From contig CAMVTO010000004.1 in assembly GCA_947170435.1 (NCBI GenBank), positions 1 to 64,000 of the forward strand: 64,000 nucleotides of DNA. Reading direction: 5' to 3'. Positions within the stretch are counted from its first letter, which is position 1. Each line of letters opens with the position of its first letter. The notes beneath the pieces were generated by a model. That model was not told where the DNA came from, searched no databases, and was given only the letters and a program-made list of their open reading frames with translations. Made by a program: the position numbers and the translations under genes. Origin of the DNA: an uncultured Clostridia bacterium (lineage in GTDB: Bacteria; Bacillota; Clostridia; Oscillospirales; Oscillospiraceae). Below are positions 37,101 through 43,551 of this stretch, in pieces.

Positions 37101-38637
37101 CACTGCGGACAAGACGCCACGGTTTGCTGCATTTACCACGAGCGGCGGCACGACTACGCTCAAGGGCGGTACGTATGACAGCATCACGGTCAGCGGCGAC
37201 CGGGTGATTCGTGATGAAGGAAACGAGGCCAACAGCATTGCAAAAGCGGATGTTAGCATAACAGTGAGTGGGACGACCACGAAGCTGACCAATGCTGATA
37301 CGAATGTGACGAAGCTTGAGGCTGCTCCTGGCACCACCTATACCATCCGGTATGTTGCTGTGATTACCGGCGGCGGTGCTGCGGCGCCGACAACCAAGGT
37401 TTCCGTCTCCGGCGATGAAAACAGCGTGAGCATTTCCGCGACGGTGAGCGGCAATACCGCGACGATGTCCGAACCCAGCGAAAAGGAACTCGAAAAGGTC
37501 ATTGGCGCGAACGTCGAGACCGGCGAGGTTACGATCGACATGAGCCGACTGAGCAGCACCGTTACGACGGCGGCAGTTCCCGCTGCTACCGTCAAGGCGA
37601 TTTCTGCCGCCGTCAGCAGCACGGCGAACGACGCTGATGAGCTGACGATCAAGCTGTCCGGCGGCTCCGCTACCTTCGATGCGGCGGCAGTGGCGGCGGT
37701 GACGGAGCAGATGAAGGGCACTGCGCTGGGTCTGACGATTGCCAAGACCGCCGAGAGCAAGCTTACCGCCGCACAGCGGAGCGCGCTGAAGACGGTTGAG
37801 GCGCAGGAGATTTATAGCGTCACGCTGGTCTCCGGCAATACAACGATCAGCGACTTCAAGGGCGGCAGTGCGACCGTTACCGTTCCGTATACGCTCAAAT
37901 CGGATCAGGACAGCAGGGGCATCGTTGTCTGGCACATCGCCGACGACGGCGCAATGACGGAGATCCCGGCATCGTACATCACGGGGCATGTAAGTTTCAC
38001 CGTGCCGCATTTCTCCGACTATGTGATCGCCTATGACGCGGAGCGCGCGAAGGCGTGCCTGAAGGACGAAACCTGCCCGATGGCGGCGTTCAGCGACCTG
38101 GATCTGAGCGAGTGGTACCACGACGGCATACACTGGTCGCTGGAGAACGGCGTAATGAACGGCGTGGGCGATGGGGTGTTCCGGCCCATGGACACCACGA
38201 CCCGCGCGATGGTCGTCACGATGCTCTGGCGCATGGAGGGCAGCCCTGTTGCCAACTACGCGATGGACTACACGGACGTTGAGCCGGAGGCGTGGTACAC
38301 CGAGGCAATCCGCTGGGCGAGCGCCGAGGGCATTGTCACCGGCTACGGCGACGGCATATTCGGCGTCAACGATTCTGTGACCCGCGAGCAGTTCGCGACC
38401 ATGCTGTACCGCTACGCGCAGTATAAGAAGCTGGACGTGAGTGTCGGCGAGGATACGAACATCCTCAGCTACGGTGACGTGTTCTCCGTCAGCGAGTACG
38501 CGATTCCCGCGATGCAGTGGGCGGTCGGCTCCGGCATCGTGACCGGCTACGAGCAGGACGGCACGATGATTCTCGCACCCACCGACAGCGCATCCCGCGC
38601 GGTCGTGGCAACGATGGTTTGGCGGCTCTGCAAATGA
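31162..38637 (+). CDS. Giant secreted protein 3 (2491 aa), beta-helix-like GGT repeats and C-terminal SLH domains
   Basis: The signal peptide is MMKLRHLLPVALVVALTVLL to about 29 (SGWAYG), after AAAGGGAGAAA. The long body is made of short Val-Thr-Gly-Gly-Thr type turns, most regular at about 1770-2010 (TVTVKEGTITGTTNCG; GTANVTGGTVSGAVTQTDGT; ANVTGGTVSGAYTQSGGTLT). This is the pattern of right-handed parallel beta-helix or pectin-lyase-like folds used by adhesins; no catalytic site is evident. Three SLH domains follow (FSDLDLSEWYHDGIHWSLEN at about 2310; YTDVEPEAWYTEAIRWASAE; GDVFSVSEYAIPAMQWAVGS), so it is wall-anchored. No hairpin terminator was seen directly after the stop; the nearest is at 39095. 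Confidence 0.92.
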   Translation: MMKLRHLLPVALVVALTVLLATVSGWAYGGAGTEYNPYDISETSVSGNKFYQQSENKCYFQTGNAHSSSYVTVDGSSNITDVHVAGGEYVTVSNGKPVTLYAGGHLTLTNASAVTGSGGGYLTANVTGVTVSGRITQLAGSSPVAMKDNLTITSGGGTISNGTASNSYTLTVDSGTVKISGYFGTVDLGDTATVEVIGNTYIGTLTGTTGKITITGGSTLTLGGNSTRSVKMAAGSTMTANVTELTGTSPTLKQGTYDAVAGGWTVDGNVTINGTKKLVSSASALTLTDTASENDTSLTVNEDASLTFNGGKAKAYNASAETAFALTQTAGELTVYAQSDSISLDAVTLNGGTLTIGSAKNGMTAASLTQTSGKLTVNCPLKITGDLKALQNSSLATGTLTLNGGATVEAAATIDGAATIDGVNVKLASGKTLKDNARSIKNDAAGALTLTTWDSTQALLNAQDSYTVTLGGTWTLPTGKTATVKHEDDEGAYAATVIGTGGTLTLAKNAGDVYAEGYFAAITVPSGEGATLKIETGKLLCDEKRAVTLNAVPSGHAEEASISAWTAASATLEATNNNAAYDACMEYGNLTGAWAINGNIYVNGTDGSVYGSHGHTHTGSATISGSGTVYTTGGATVAAAATGAENIHVVAVGATYNVGSGGNFDAGTSGEPVYVKGTYATLKGNVILNGNTTVTGSAAEATVTGGGYTLTVNNGNVFVQGAFEAINTKADDEDSHAIMVGDTTVNDGTFGIRNFLDTDTPGENDADTDLTNLTLTVNGGAAHVQGAFKQVNVRGGEVTDCGKVTISNVDAPALSVSGGSVTLDNYCELKSTSSQSMVRTVVVSGGSLQMINGTASVNGNASTAVSVTGGSFFLGKKNNTYAYNETAGDKKQTPVILANGSGSEGIAATESGKAWLFDGEISFDGEKSIGISALGGGWVHVHPNDIYASGAKLLPQLYVHGTQDTRAAMNIGKGGKFEIDGQGAFFQEPRNNTNDQYALYIHDEADISGSYPLAGGTFFGKVYYDLHEVSTLIAPNHYVRYDGQHDFSGTSVSAVEDFFSTTQSNEKFFAPSDGTYGVVLSAQTDDAKNYGSYLKMHPGTEPNKFGYYTLRNSNVNTFGYAGSDADGAGYVYTVADAEWELRSQMANGNGSYQIPAGIIVDNKITLDGYVKANSSGMDCEHCSVSAQGDLNVSGAGSSHTLYLAGRTLDFAGTRSWNRGTETGTSPTADNTKRTVCVESGATLNLRDGVMKDNSGVSLTGDKHSGAYIGTGEIIYSVADNSNSTAAVRNDGTLNVYSAKITAVVGDRASGIYAANFASCKTIIGMTGNEDTDNQLITMTGKQQAIYIEDGSVTLNGGVVGDTNNENGTVGIVNHTGVLTLNGGIVTGTQTGVKTTGIGFTYVYGGHLFGGYAPDAATGNSLLMEGGTVYLNINDAHKAYSASTVNAYQTGTSHHINNVTINNGTLWIGKTNKSNDPVLANTRINGALSVNGGETVIYDGVVYGGTTVVGANNTDFGTNFFVYDGDFGALTVKNHASKADGYTTDGGAGCFESVVQLHGGKFLSMNTSGLKLGSATATASHLLGGWSKDYDVTNDSNADWASYRHYVTVDTQTRDARGNYAGAALEQGDTARSKGNFSIVGGEGGVVTVRDAYEEFQAWLASGSGAYALPTNILLSGTSCSNTDYCESLSALPLAAGSGTRELNMNGYTVLGRNDSGALITLGAGTMKIRTGASGNNLFENLSGTGGSDILVSGGSLTIGDTTDENAVTFEAKSDAISVSSGSLTLNKGTVTGGANGVSVTTGTVTVKEGTITGTTNCGVTAASGSVTVDGGTITGGTNGVTQSGGTLTVTGGTIAGTTASFATSDTAAANISGGTFSNPVTLGGTGADQLTGGTFSGMVTENKSSGSTTVKCEVANGFTLTNGTLTVQDGANIKTSLSIAGGTANVTGGTVSGAVTQTDGTANVTGGTVSGAYTQSGGTLTADKTPRFAAFTTSGGTTTLKGGTYDSITVSGDRVIRDEGNEANSIAKADVSITVSGTTTKLTNADTNVTKLEAAPGTTYTIRYVAVITGGGAAAPTTKVSVSGDENSVSISATVSGNTATMSEPSEKELEKVIGANVETGEVTIDMSRLSSTVTTAAVPAATVKAISAAVSSTANDADELTIKLSGGSATFDAAAVAAVTEQMKGTALGLTIAKTAESKLTAAQRSALKTVEAQEIYSVTLVSGNTTISDFKGGSATVTVPYTLKSDQDSRGIVVWHIADDGAMTEIPASYITGHVSFTVPHFSDYVIAYDAERAKACLKDETCPMAAFSDLDLSEWYHDGIHWSLENGVMNGVGDGVFRPMDTTTRAMVVTMLWRMEGSPVANYAMDYTDVEPEAWYTEAIRWASAEGIVTGYGDGIFGVNDSVTREQFATMLYRYAQYKKLDVSVGEDTNILSYGDVFSVSEYAIPAMQWAVGSGIVTGYEQDGTMILAPTDSASRAVVATMVWRLCK

Positions 38638-38710
38638 GCCGACATCGTCGATGGGCGGAGGCTGCGAAGCCCGCAGGGAGTCAATGCGGTGATCTGACGT
38701 GCGCGGGGAT

Positions 38711-39092
38711 CTATTCAGCGCTTCCCCAGGCTCGCCCCGCCACGATCTCGTCGCCCATCAGTTCGCTGGTGCGGTAGACCTTCTCGCAGAACTCCTTCAG
38801 GCTAAGATCCAAGCTGCGCCCCGCGCCGGGCAGGATGCCCGTGACGGGAAAGCCAAGCTCCGTCTGCTGCTGACGCAGCATTTCAGTGAAGTCCTCCGGC
38901 AGCATATCAAGGGCGCAAATAGACAGCAGCACCCAGATCGAGTATGACGCGGCAAACAGCGTGAGCGCGAGCGGCGCGTCCCACAGCTCGACAGACGACA
39001 GCGAGAACGCCGTGCCGGTCAGCGGCAATACCGGCGGAATCGACCTGAGCGGCAACACGCCGTATGTGGGCGGCGTTGCTTACAGGCAGTAA
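38711..39092. other. Unassigned stretch with competing ORFs on both strands
   Basis: On the minus strand 39058-38711 encodes LPEDFTEMLRQQQTELGFPV, SLKEFCEKVYRTSELMGDEI and VAGRAWGSAE, which look protein-like but match no family I can name. On the plus strand 38886-39092 ends GNTGGIDLSGNTPYVGGVAY-RQ just 2 nt before a perfect terminator stem. Neither frame has a good start site. Both could be ends of genes cut by rearrangement. I cannot choose between them. Confidence 0.3.
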
Positions 39093-39094
39093 CA

Positions 39095-39126
39095 GGAAAA
39101 AGAGCGCTTCGGCGCTCTTTTTCCTT
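39095..39126. terminator. Strong bidirectional terminator after the giant-gene block
   Basis: GGAAAAAGAGCGC (39095-39107) and GCGCTCTTTTTCC (39112-39124) form a perfect 13-bp stem with a TTCG loop, with A- and T-runs suiting both directions. Confidence 0.85.
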
Positions 39127-39497
39127 GCCGTCGACCCAAAATTCGGAAAGAGTAAGCGTGTCTACCCGTTCCTATATTTGACGCTATTACAATAGTTTTG
39201 GTTGGAAGTCCAGCATCCAGCTGGACTTCTTTCCATCTCTTGCCTAAGCTACAATAAGGGGAGCAACTGGCTGGCGCTTTGACGCTTGTGCTTCTATGTC
39301 CGTACGTAAGACTGTCAGCCATCCTCTTATTGCAGCGTTCGGTTTAAGCAGGTTGAGCCTAAAGAGTTCGTGTCACCCAATAGATTGAATCGGCAATGAG
39401 AAAAAGATGGGTTCTGGTTGCAAATTCAGATTTGGTCCTATGTCAAGATTTAGCACAAAATAAAATGAGAAATTTCTCACCGTGATGGGGGTGCAAA
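39127..39497. other. Non-coding AT-rich stretch
   Basis: No credible gene was seen. Base composition is clearly more AT-rich than the surface-protein genes. A terminator-like hairpin (GAAGTCCAGC / GCTGGACTTC, 39205-39229, followed by TTTCC) is the only structure noted. It leads into an integrase remnant, so it is probably decayed element DNA. Confidence 0.5.
39204..39236 (+). terminator. Terminator-like hairpin in decayed DNA
   Basis: There is a perfect 10-bp stem, GAAGTCCAGC with GCTGGACTTC, followed by TTTCC. No gene is left that would use it. Confidence 0.55.
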
Positions 39498-39758
39498 TTA
39501 AAAGCGGTACAGGGTGATACGGGCCATTCTCAAGCATCTATGGTAACCGAACGATATGCACACATCCTCGATGCTGATCGGAAGCGTAACGCTGAACGGG
39601 TTGAAGAAGAATTCTATGGAAACGTTGTTGGGGGAGGGTAACAAAGCAATCTGAGCCTACCGGAAGGAATTTCTGAGAGCGATCAGCAGCTTGTTATGAG
39701 CCTGTTGACGAATCTGCAAGCACTGGCACTGCTCAAGAATCTAGCGAAGGCCCTGTAA
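39498..39758 (+). pseudogene. Tyrosine recombinase C-terminal remnant with an in-frame stop
   Basis: The frame from 39498 reads LKAVQGDTGHSQASMVTERY then AHILDADRKRNAERVEEEFY. This holds the conserved GH of the second histidine box and the catalytic tyrosine in TERYAHILD. TAA at 39639-39641 interrupts it, but the same frame goes on as LPEGISESDQQLVMSLLTNL to TAA 39756, a C-terminal extension I know from gut Clostridia integrases. The N-terminal part is gone (TGA just upstream). It sits 250 bp left of a tRNA-Arg 3' half, the expected place for the integrase of an element inserted there. Confidence 0.8.
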
Positions 39759-39761
39759 ACA

Positions 39762-39799
39762 GAAGAAACTAATCGGCATCATGCTGATTAGTTTCTTTG
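39762..39799 (+). terminator. Terminator of the integrase remnant
   Basis: GAAACTAATC (39765-39774) pairs with GATTAGTTTC (39786-39795), followed by TTTG. Confidence 0.75.
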
Positions 39800-40007
39800 T
39801 ATATTGAGGCGTTGATTACCGGATATGAGAATGAGAGCTAACAACTTTTTTTGGCGCGATTGCTAATCAGAATCCGATGAGAGGCCAAATCTTGCTAATA
39901 TCCGGTTGGAATTTTTGAGAAAAAATAGTTGCAAGACAAAGCTGCCCCTTGAGATTTTTGAAACTTTTTTCGCAGTGTGGAAATTTCACCGCAATACTCA
40001 AGTGCTG
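39800..40007. other. Non-coding attachment-arm region
   Basis: This is AT-rich DNA between the integrase remnant and the tRNA half with no gene. ACCGGATAT (near 39818) and ATATCCGGT (near 39897) form an inverted pair 80 bp apart. They could be arm-type integrase sites, but this rests on position only. Confidence 0.35.
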
Positions 40008-40052
40008 CTCCGACTCTGAAGGCCGTGCGTTCGAATCGCATCAGGCGTACCA
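40008..40052 (+). tRNA. Second 3' half of a tRNA-Arg-like gene, fragment
   Basis: CTCCGAC-TCTGA-AGGCC is identical to the fragment at 14264. The T arm GTGCG-TTCGAAT-CGCAT, CAGGCGT, A and CCA follow, again with exact tRNA segment lengths. The T arm and acceptor differ from the first copy, so the two came from different parents or from attP-supplied copies. The upstream bases do not pair with TCTGA, so no full tRNA can form. It marks the right-hand junction of the element that carries the integrase remnant. Confidence 0.7.
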
Positions 40053-40055
40053 AAC

Positions 40056-40087
40056 AAAAAACGACGTGTTTCGACACGTCGTTTTTT
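40056..40087. terminator. Terminator after the second tRNA-Arg half
   Basis: AAAAAACGACGTGT and ACACGTCGTTTTTT form a perfect 14-bp stem with a TTCG loop. It also stands in the right place to end leftward transcripts from the MFS gene. Confidence 0.85.
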
Positions 40088-40125
40088 GTCTGTCATCGCG
40101 CCTGCGGTGCGAACAGGACTTGAAC

Positions 40126-41331
40126 CTACACAACAAGACCGGATTTCCTCTTTTCCGTTCGTTTTACGCTGATTACGCTCAATAGAATGGACACGAGCAG
40201 CAACCCGGTCAGCATCACGATCAGACCCATACCCGCGTGGATGCCGGAGCGTTCCGCCACAAAGCCGACCAGTGCCGGGGTTACAACGCCGCCGATGCTG
40301 CCGCAGAGGATCATGATGCTGCACCCGAGGTCGTTGCCGCGGATGGACTCGCTGCCGAACGCAAACGCGGAGGGGTAGATGGTCGCCATGAACAGACCCA
40401 CGCCCATGAGCCCAATTACCGCGGGCACAGCCGTACGGCTGAAGAACATCAGCAGGAAGAAGGCGAACATGCCTGCGCCGTCGATGACGAGCAGCTTGCT
40501 GCGCGACAGCTTTCCTGTCAGATACGCGCCGATCATGCGCCCGCAGAAGATGACGAGCCATAGCAGGCTGTTCATCATCTGGGAGTGGTTCGCGTTGAGG
40601 ATGCCGACGTCCTGAAAATAAGTGACGAGCCAGCCGACGATGGCGTACTCCGCCGAGATGTAGCAAAACAGCATCGCGCTGCCGAGCCAGAACTCCTTCT
40701 GCCGGAGAAAGCTCTTATCCACACTCTTGACGCTGCGCTTGCCGGTTTCCAGCGGCAGCGGCATTTTCGCGTAGGTAACGATCTGCGCCACGCACAGTGC
40801 GCAGAGGATACCCGCCACGACGCGCCAGCCGAATCCCGGCAGACGGGTCGTGCAGAACACCAGCAGCAGGGGCGAGAGCAGCGCGCCGACGGCGAAGCAG
40901 CCGTGGAGCAGCTGATATCCGCGCGTTGCACGCTCGCCGGGGAGCGTGGAGATCATGGTGTTGGAGAAGTTGGAGTTTCCGCCGCGGGCAACGCCGGTCA
41001 TCAAAAACGCCGAAATCAGCAGGGACGTTGCGCCGAGCCCGCTGGCAAAAATCAGATAGGCGACCGCCATCCACACGCTGGTCAGCAGGATGCTTCTGCG
41101 CCGCCCGATGGCATAGGGGAGAAAGCCGGTCAGCAGGATCGAGGCGAGGTTGCCGACGGACTGGCAGGAGAGCAGCACGCCGGAGAGATCGTAGCTGAAG
41201 CCATAGGTCTCCCGAAGGAACGGAATAAAAGAACCGAGCGGCTGGGACGCCGCGCCGCTGACGAAGAACGCGAACAGCGTTGCGTGCAGCAGGGCGTCCT
41301 GCCGCTTTTGTTCTGCGAGGGTTTCATCCAT
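40126..41331 (-). CDS. MFS family permease
   Basis: The start at 41331 (MDETLAEQKRQDALLHATLF) has AAAGGA upstream and gives 401 aa. Twelve membrane helices can be read. The loop between helices 2 and 3 has GFLPYAIGRRRSILLTSV, the MFS signature, and helix 4 has TGVARGGNSNFSNTM. It resembles the fucose/sugar-transporter-like (FucP/Gph) group in length and in the NSNFSNT motif, but the substrate cannot be read off. The gene start overlaps the end of the upstream membrane-protein gene by 8 nt, so they form one leftward unit. Confidence 0.85.
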   Translation of the reverse strand: MDETLAEQKRQDALLHATLFAFFVSGAASQPLGSFIPFLRETYGFSYDLSGVLLSCQSVGNLASILLTGFLPYAIGRRRSILLTSVWMAVAYLIFASGLGATSLLISAFLMTGVARGGNSNFSNTMISTLPGERATRGYQLLHGCFAVGALLSPLLLVFCTTRLPGFGWRVVAGILCALCVAQIVTYAKMPLPLETGKRSVKSVDKSFLRQKEFWLGSAMLFCYISAEYAIVGWLVTYFQDVGILNANHSQMMNSLLWLVIFCGRMIGAYLTGKLSRSKLLVIDGAGMFAFFLLMFFSRTAVPAVIGLMGVGLFMATIYPSAFAFGSESIRGNDLGCSIMILCGSIGGVVTPALVGFVAERSGIHAGMGLIVMLTGLLLVSILLSVISVKRTEKRKSGLVV

Positions 41332-41875
41332 TTTGATTTTGTCCTTTCTGACGATGGTCAAATAATTGATTGGACGCGAGATGCGCCGTCATCAGCTCCC
41401 ACGCCGCCCGAATCGCTTCGCTGTTGTCTGCTGATGGCAGCAGAAACGCGTGGCGCGCTTCGACATAGATGCAGATACAGCGATTCAAGCGGTGGACGGC
41501 GTGAACGTCGTTCCAACTGCAGTTCGCGTTCTGCTTTCCCTTGATGATAGAGACGCCCTGTTCGTCCAGCGTCACAGTGTACGCGGCCTCTTTCCCGGTG
41601 AGTTTGGCACTTTGCTTGCGCACGGATTGGTGGAAAGCGAAAAAGTAGACCGCCGGCAGCCCGACGCCGACAGCGAGCAGCACGCCGCCGAGAAGCGCGG
41701 CGTGATCGACGCTCCCCGAGCGGGAGAAGGCAATCGCGGCGATGGCGACAAAAAACGCGGCAAACAGCGCCGGACGGCGCCAGCGCTTTTGAACGCGCAG
41801 CAGGTCAAACCACGCAAATTCGGAGAACACCCGCGCGTCAATGAAGGATTGGATGGTAATATCCCGGTTGCTCAT
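41324..41875 (-). CDS. YcxB-like two-helix membrane protein
   Basis: 183 aa. Two membrane segments (LFAAFFVAIAAIAFSRSG, about 37-54; LLGGVLLAVGVGLPAVYFFA, about 61-80) are followed by a soluble beta domain with YTVTLDEQGVSIIKGKQNAN and the WNDVHAV(H) block typical of YcxB-like proteins. The function of that family is unknown. The stop overlaps the MFS start by 8 nt, suggesting translational coupling. Confidence 0.7.
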   Translation of the reverse strand: MSNRDITIQSFIDARVFSEFAWFDLLRVQKRWRRPALFAAFFVAIAAIAFSRSGSVDHAALLGGVLLAVGVGLPAVYFFAFHQSVRKQSAKLTGKEAAYTVTLDEQGVSIIKGKQNANCSWNDVHAVHRLNRCICIYVEARHAFLLPSADNSEAIRAAWELMTAHLASNQLFDHRQKGQNQNG

Positions 41876-41900
41876 GCCGATTCACGCCCCTTTTTATCCA

Positions 41901-41930
41901 ATTTTACCTTAGCACACAAGGTGTTTGCAA
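41901..41930 (-). promoter_or_regulatory. Probable promoter of the YcxB-like / MFS unit
   Basis: On the minus strand TTGCAA (41925-41930) and TAAAAT (41901-41906) are 18 bp apart, about 26 nt before the start codon. Confidence 0.5.
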
Positions 41931-42039
41931 ACAATTTCAAAAATTTTACAAAAAATAATGCTATTCCGAAACAGTACGCGGAAATGGTATTATAAAAACT
42001 GTATAAATATATCACTTTACTTTGCGGGAAGGAAATCCC

Positions 42040-43551
42040 ATGTCACATGTTCGACTCTCTCGATTTACGCTGCTTGTCCGGCTCGTGCTGTTTTTAATCG
42101 CGTTCGGCGCGTCCCTGCTGCTTCAGCTGGGCGTCAGCCGCTATCAGTCGCAGTATGTGCTTGAGCCGATGGCGGAGCGGACAGAAAATATTCAGACGAT
42201 CAGCCGCTTTTTGAACGGCGTGGAAAACTGTATGGCGGAGCTGGACGACTACCGCTGGGATTACGGAAACGCGGAAACGCTGATCGCGGACATGGAGGCG
42301 AGCCTGTCGGAAACGGCAGAACGCTCCGCCGCGATCCACGCCGATATTCGCGAGTCGGGCGAGGGGTACTATCTTCTCGCATCCGCCGCGCGGACGACCT
42401 ACGGTACGCTGACGGAGCAGCTGCGGGAGATCGAGGTGTGTCTTGCCGCCAACCGCACCGCGGAGGCGGCGCAGCTCTATTACGATCAGGCGCTGCCCTG
42501 TGGGACCTATCTGCTGCAATACACCCGCCAGCTGTTGGAGCGCGCCATTCTGGACAACAACGACACCTATGCCGCGCTCAATGCGCTGAACGTGCGATTG
42601 AAGCGGTTGCAGGCGGTGATCGTCGTTGTGTCAGTGATTTTGGCGCTGTTCATGGTGTCCTCGCTTGCGTCGCTGCTGCGCTCCGTGGTGCAGATGACCC
42701 GGGCGTCCATGCAGATCAGCGAGGGCCGGCTCGACATCCCGGATGTTGCGGAGGGCAGCGACGAGATCGGGCAGATGGCAAAGGTATTCAACGAGATGAA
42801 GCGCTCCATGCGCCAGCGCGTGGAGCTACTGAACAGGAACAATGAGATGGAGCGTGAGCTGCACGTCAAGGAGACCGAGGCGCTGGAGCTCCAGAATCTG
42901 ATCGAGCGGGAGAAGCTCCAACAGCTGCGCAGCCAGATCAACCCGCATTTTCTGTTCAACACGCTCAATGTCATCATGTACACCGCCAAACAGGAGGGCG
43001 CGGAGGAGACCCGCAAGCTGCTGGACTCCCTGAGCCGCACATTCCGCTATGTGCTCGGCAGCAACGATGCCGAGGTGCCGCTGTCCAGAGAGATCCAGAT
43101 CGTCGACGCGTTCTACTCGCTCTACCACGCGCGCTTTGCCGACCGATTGGTGCTGCAATGGCATATCCCGCCGGAGCTGGAGTTGACGGAGGCGAGGGTG
43201 CCCTCGTTCATCATCCAGCCGCTGGTGGAGAACGCGTTCAATCACGGCCTTGCCCACAAGGAGGGCGGCGGACGGGTGGACGTCTATCTGGAAGAAGCGC
43301 CGGAGATGATTGTTGTTCGCGTGGCGGACAACGGTGTGGGCATGTCCGAAGAAGCATTGACGCAGCTGCGGGAGCATTTAAACGACCCGCCCACCATGGG
43401 CGATCACATCGGGCTGCACAATGTGGCGGCCCGTCTGCGGCTGCGCGGCGAACAATATGGGTTGGAAATTCAATCGACCGAGGGCAGCGGAACAGAGGTC
43501 GTGATCCGCGCGCCAATGGAATTTGAGTCGGAAGGGGGAGAAACGGAGTGA
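42040..43551 (+). CDS. Sensor histidine kinase, YesM/LytS type
   Basis: 503 aa from ATG 42040 after GGGAAGGA. Membrane segments are at about 10-30 (LLVRLVLFLIAFGASLLLQL) and 192-213 (VIVVVSVILALFMVSSLASL), with a helical extracytoplasmic sensor between. HAMP covers about 214-265. The His_kinase domain has QINPHFLFNTLN (phospho-His about 302), and HATPase_c has LVENAFNHGL and VADNGVGMSEEAL. The stop overlaps the regulator start (GTGA), so the pair is made together. It probably senses uronates or the occupied DctP-like protein and controls the TRAP/uxu genes downstream. Confidence 0.93.
   Translation: MSHVRLSRFTLLVRLVLFLIAFGASLLLQLGVSRYQSQYVLEPMAERTENIQTISRFLNGVENCMAELDDYRWDYGNAETLIADMEASLSETAERSAAIHADIRESGEGYYLLASAARTTYGTLTEQLREIEVCLAANRTAEAAQLYYDQALPCGTYLLQYTRQLLERAILDNNDTYAALNALNVRLKRLQAVIVVVSVILALFMVSSLASLLRSVVQMTRASMQISEGRLDIPDVAEGSDEIGQMAKVFNEMKRSMRQRVELLNRNNEMERELHVKETEALELQNLIEREKLQQLRSQINPHFLFNTLNVIMYTAKQEGAEETRKLLDSLSRTFRYVLGSNDAEVPLSREIQIVDAFYSLYHARFADRLVLQWHIPPELELTEARVPSFIIQPLVENAFNHGLAHKEGGGRVDVYLEEAPEMIVVRVADNGVGMSEEALTQLREHLNDPPTMGDHIGLHNVAARLRLRGEQYGLEIQSTEGSGTEVVIRAPMEFESEGGETE

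Noticed and set aside
36480-37190. Possible CRISPR-like array
   Set aside because: The repeated GGCGGCACG-type units are in frame and encode VTGGT turns; there are no regular unique spacers or direct repeats of CRISPR size, and no cas genes nearby.
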